This document shows positions 61,531 to 64,000 of a stretch of 64,000 nucleotides of DNA, in pieces. The number at the start of each line of letters is the position of its first letter. Position 1 is the stretch's first letter. The notes below the pieces were generated by a model. It saw nothing but the letters and a program-made list of their open reading frames with translations, did not search any database and was not told where the DNA came from. A program made the position numbers and the translations under genes. Source of the stretch: Neorhizobium petrolearium (GTDB lineage Bacteria; Pseudomonadota; Alphaproteobacteria; Rhizobiales; Rhizobiaceae); contig NZ_JAGGJW010000014.1 of the NCBI RefSeq assembly GCF_017873175.1, forward strand, positions 62,001 through 126,000. Direction: 5' to 3'.

Positions 61531-62766
61531 ATGAATATTCGCGCTATGACAGCCATTCTGGCCGCAACTGTCGTGCTGCCACTCGGAGCGGCCCACGCCA
61601 CCGATCTGGAAGTTACCCACTGGTGGACATCCGGCGGCGAAGCCGCAGCGGTCGCGGAACTCGCCAAGGCTTTCGATGCCACCGGCAACAAGTGGGTTGA
61701 TGGCGCCATCGCAGGCGCCGGCAGCACGGCGCGCCCCATCATGATCAGCCGCATCACCGGCGGCGATCCGATGGGCGCGACGCAGTTCAACCATGGTCGT
61801 CAGGCCGAAGAACTGGTGCAGGCTGGCCTGATGCGCGACCTCACAGCCGTCGCGGAGAAAGGCAAGTGGAGGGAAGTCATCAAGCCTGTCAGCCTGCTTG
61901 ATTCCTGCACGATCGACGGCAAGATCTACTGCGCGCCCGTCAATATCCATTCCTGGCAGTGGCTGTGGCTTTCGAATGAAGCCTTCCAGAAGGCGGGCGT
62001 ACCGGTGCCGACGAACTGGAACGAGTTCGTGGCCGCGGCGCCGGCCCTGCAGAAGGCGGGCCTGCAGGCCCTCGCGCTCGGTGGGCAGCCGTGGCAGGCC
62101 AACGGTTTGTTCGACACGCTGGTGCTCGCCATCGGCGGTAAGGAACTCTACGAGAGAGTTTACAAGGACAAGGACGAGGAAGCCGCTGCCGGACCGGAGA
62201 TGGCGAAGATTTTCGCTGCCGCCGATCAAGCGCGCCAGCTGGCGAAAGGCTCCAACGTCCAGGACTGGAACCAGGCGACCAATCTCGTCCTCACCGGCAA
62301 GGCCGGCGGACAGATCATGGGCGACTGGGCGCAGGGCGAATTCCAGATCGCCGGCAAGAAGGCCGGCACGGATTACACCTGCCTTCCGGGCCTCGGTCTC
62401 AACCAGGTTCTGGCGACGGGGGGCGACGCCTTCTATTTCCCGCTTCTGGACGATGAGGAAAAATCCAAGGCGCAGGACATCCTGGCCGAAACGATCGTCA
62501 ATCCGAAGACCCAGGTTGCGTTCAACCTGAAGAAGGGATCGGTGCCGATCCGCGGTGACGTCGATCTCGCAGCCGCCAACGACTGCATGAAGAAAGGCAT
62601 CGAGATCATCTCGAAGGGCAACGTCGTCACCAGTACCGATCAGCTGGTTTCCGCCGATACGCAGAAGCAGAAGGAGGACCTGATGTCCGAATTCTTCGCC
62701 AGCACATCGATCACGCCGGAACAGGCGCAGGAGCGCTTTGCGGAAATCATCGGCTCGGCCGACTGA
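61531..62766 (+). CDS. Sugar ABC transporter substrate-binding protein (glucose/mannose-type, CUT1)
   Basis: 411 residues with a signal peptide (MTAILAATVVLPLGAAHA) and the mature start TDLEVTHWWTSGGEAAAV, typical of GtsA-like glucose-binding proteins. Other family markers are FNHGRQAEELVQAG and QIMGDWAQGEFQ. GGAGGAG precedes the ATG. It delivers a monosaccharide to the permeases encoded downstream. The neighbouring gnd gene and LacI regulator fit a link to hexose use, but the sugar is not fixed by sequence. Confidence 0.88.
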   Translation: MNIRAMTAILAATVVLPLGAAHATDLEVTHWWTSGGEAAAVAELAKAFDATGNKWVDGAIAGAGSTARPIMISRITGGDPMGATQFNHGRQAEELVQAGLMRDLTAVAEKGKWREVIKPVSLLDSCTIDGKIYCAPVNIHSWQWLWLSNEAFQKAGVPVPTNWNEFVAAAPALQKAGLQALALGGQPWQANGLFDTLVLAIGGKELYERVYKDKDEEAAAGPEMAKIFAAADQARQLAKGSNVQDWNQATNLVLTGKAGGQIMGDWAQGEFQIAGKKAGTDYTCLPGLGLNQVLATGGDAFYFPLLDDEEKSKAQDILAETIVNPKTQVAFNLKKGSVPIRGDVDLAAANDCMKKGIEIISKGNVVTSTDQLVSADTQKQKEDLMSEFFASTSITPEQAQERFAEIIGSAD

Positions 62767-62860
62767 TCCCATCTCATTGCCTGTCGTAACCGGCTCCGCC
62801 CGCAAGGCGGGGCCGGGAAAAGCGGTGCGGGAATACTGCAACCGCGATCGAGGAGGAAAC

Positions 62861-63763
62861 ATGGCGAAATCCGTTCCATCAGGTCGGCCCAACCATCTCT
62901 TGCGTAATCTCAACTCGAAGATCGCCTCGATCCCGATGATCCTCATCGCGGTGGTGATCTTTCTCGGCGGCACGCTATGGACCGTCGTTTATTCCTTCAC
63001 CAATTCGAGGCTTCTGCCGCGGTTCAATTTCGTCGGCCTGGATCAGTACGAACGTCTCTGGGCTTCGTCGCGCTGGATGATTTCCATCCAGAATCTGGCG
63101 GTCTACGGAATCCTGTCGCTCATCTTCAGCCTCGTCATCGGCTTCGTACTCGCGGCTCTGATGGACCAGAAGATCCGTTTCGAGAACACGTTCCGCACCA
63201 TTTTCCTCTATCCCTTCGCGCTGTCCTTCATCGTCACCGGTCTCGTGTGGCAGTGGGTTCTCAACCCGGAATTCGGCATTCAGGGCATTGTGCGGTCGCT
63301 CGGCTGGGAAAGCTTCGCGTTCGATCCGCTCTACAATCCGGATATCGTCATCTACGGCATCCTGATTGCAGCGCTCTGGCAGGGCACGGGACTTGTCATG
63401 TGCCTGATGCTGGCCGGCCTGCGCGGCATCGACGAGGATATCTGGAAGGCGGCGCGCGTCGATGGTATCCCGATGTGGCGCACCTATATCTTCGTCGTCA
63501 TTCCCATGATGCGGCCCGTCTTCATCACCACGCTTGTTCTGATCGCCAGCGGCATCGTCAAAGTCTACGACCTCGTCGTGGCGCAGACGAGCGGCGGCCC
63601 CGGAAACGCCTCGGAAGTGCCGGCCAAATACGTCTACGACTATATGTTTCAGGCACAGAATCTCGGCCAGGGCTTTGCCGCATCGACCATGATGCTGCTG
63701 ACGATTGCGATCATCATCATTCCCTGGGCCTATCTCGAATTCGGAGGGCGCAAGCGTGGCTGA
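62861..63763 (+). CDS. Sugar ABC transporter permease 1
   Basis: 300 residues from the ATG at 62861, which has AGGAGGA five bases upstream. About six hydrophobic segments and the permease loop EDIWKAARVDGIPMWRTYIF (EAA-like). It belongs with the preceding binding protein and the following permease in a CUT1 importer. Its stop overlaps the next start by 8 bases. Confidence 0.9.
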   Translation: MAKSVPSGRPNHLLRNLNSKIASIPMILIAVVIFLGGTLWTVVYSFTNSRLLPRFNFVGLDQYERLWASSRWMISIQNLAVYGILSLIFSLVIGFVLAALMDQKIRFENTFRTIFLYPFALSFIVTGLVWQWVLNPEFGIQGIVRSLGWESFAFDPLYNPDIVIYGILIAALWQGTGLVMCLMLAGLRGIDEDIWKAARVDGIPMWRTYIFVVIPMMRPVFITTLVLIASGIVKVYDLVVAQTSGGPGNASEVPAKYVYDYMFQAQNLGQGFAASTMMLLTIAIIIIPWAYLEFGGRKRG

Positions 63764-64000
63764 CGTTTCCACTCTCAATACGACCGCAGCCGGCATCGAC
63801 GCGATTTCTCGCGGGCTCGTCTCCGGTCCCCGCGGTCGCAAGCCGAAAAGGGTGCTCTCGCGGCGCAATATCATGCTCTACGGCGCGCTTACGGTCGCGG
63901 CACTCTATTACCTCCTTCCACTCTATGTGATGGTCGTGACCTCGCTCAAGGGCATGCCGGAGGTGCGGCTCGGCAACATCTTCGCTCCGCCGATGGAGAT
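63756..64000 (+). CDS. Sugar ABC transporter permease 2 (3' end beyond window)
   Basis: 81 codons are visible from a GTG start that overlaps the upstream permease by 8 bases. After a basic N-terminus (GPRGRKPKRVLSRRN) comes the first membrane segment and the YYLLPLYVMVVTSLKG motif that opens the second-type CUT1 permeases. The ATPase gene is expected beyond the window. Confidence 0.88.
   Translation, partial: MADVSTLNTTAAGIDAISRGLVSGPRGRKPKRVLSRRNIMLYGALTVAALYYLLPLYVMVVTSLKGMPEVRLGNIFAPPME

Overview
The window is a 64-kb piece of a GC-rich alphaproteobacterial chromosome, almost certainly from the Rhizobiaceae (Rhizobium/Ensifer/Neorhizobium-like). The strongest marker is the acpXL-fabZ-fabF2XL-fabF1XL-adh-lpxXL block, which makes the very-long-chain fatty acid of rhizobial lipid A. 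A fused SecDF, many LysR/LacI/GlxA-type regulators and several ABC importers fit this. I see no phage, insertion sequence, CRISPR array or rRNA. The only RNA gene found is tRNA-Lys(CUU).

Layout. 1-5.4 kb: an iron/organophosphate-type ABC importer (binding protein truncated by the window edge, double-domain permease, ATPase), then an EEP-fold phosphodiesterase and a Nudix hydrolase. 5.4-9 kb: PhzF-like isomerase, tRNA-Lys, MFS transporter and LysR regulator. 9-15.4 kb: an alpha/beta-hydrolase fold protein that has lost its catalytic residues, an RND efflux adaptor and pump, and an SDR. 15.4-24.5 kb: housekeeping and small genes (HAD phosphatase, PmtA-like methyltransferase, TetR, YqaA, SecDF, His-rich cupin, a decayed molybdo-hydroxylase tail, single-domain response regulator, UPF0303, DUF924, GlsB). 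24.5-32.9 kb: DUF3772-MscS channel, dimethylglycine dehydrogenase-like enzyme, a REC-REC protein followed by a separate degenerate GGDEF protein, a GlxA-type regulator and a DUF1127 protein.

33-47 kb is the most interesting part. It is a pyrrolysine-independent, corrinoid-dependent methyl-transfer module. It contains an MttB-superfamily methyltransferase, a B12-binding corrinoid protein, a methyl-THF:corrinoid methyltransferase, a RACE-type reductive activator, a 4Fe-4S protein, a GART-type formyltransferase, DUF1638 and 'virulence factor' (PF13769) proteins, a betaine-homocysteine methyltransferase-like enzyme and a quaternary-amine ABC importer. With the dimethylglycine dehydrogenase and GlxA regulator upstream, it suggests import and stepwise demethylation of a betaine, feeding methyl groups to tetrahydrofolate and to homocysteine. 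Four of its enzymes carry Arg/Gly-rich tails, and a perfect 22-bp palindrome precedes the homocysteine methyltransferase gene.

47.9-50.3 kb: an isolated cobinamide kinase (CobU), a TauE/SafE exporter and a nucleoside hydrolase. 50.4-55.9 kb: the lipid A very-long-chain acyl operon, in which FabF2XL has Glu instead of the catalytic Cys and a strong terminator-like hairpin separates fabZ from fabF2XL. 56-58.4 kb: PAS-only protein, VOC, SRPBCC and AraC proteins. 58.6-64 kb: 6-phosphogluconate dehydrogenase, a LacI regulator and a divergent sugar ABC operon cut by the window end, with two matching LacI-type operators between them.
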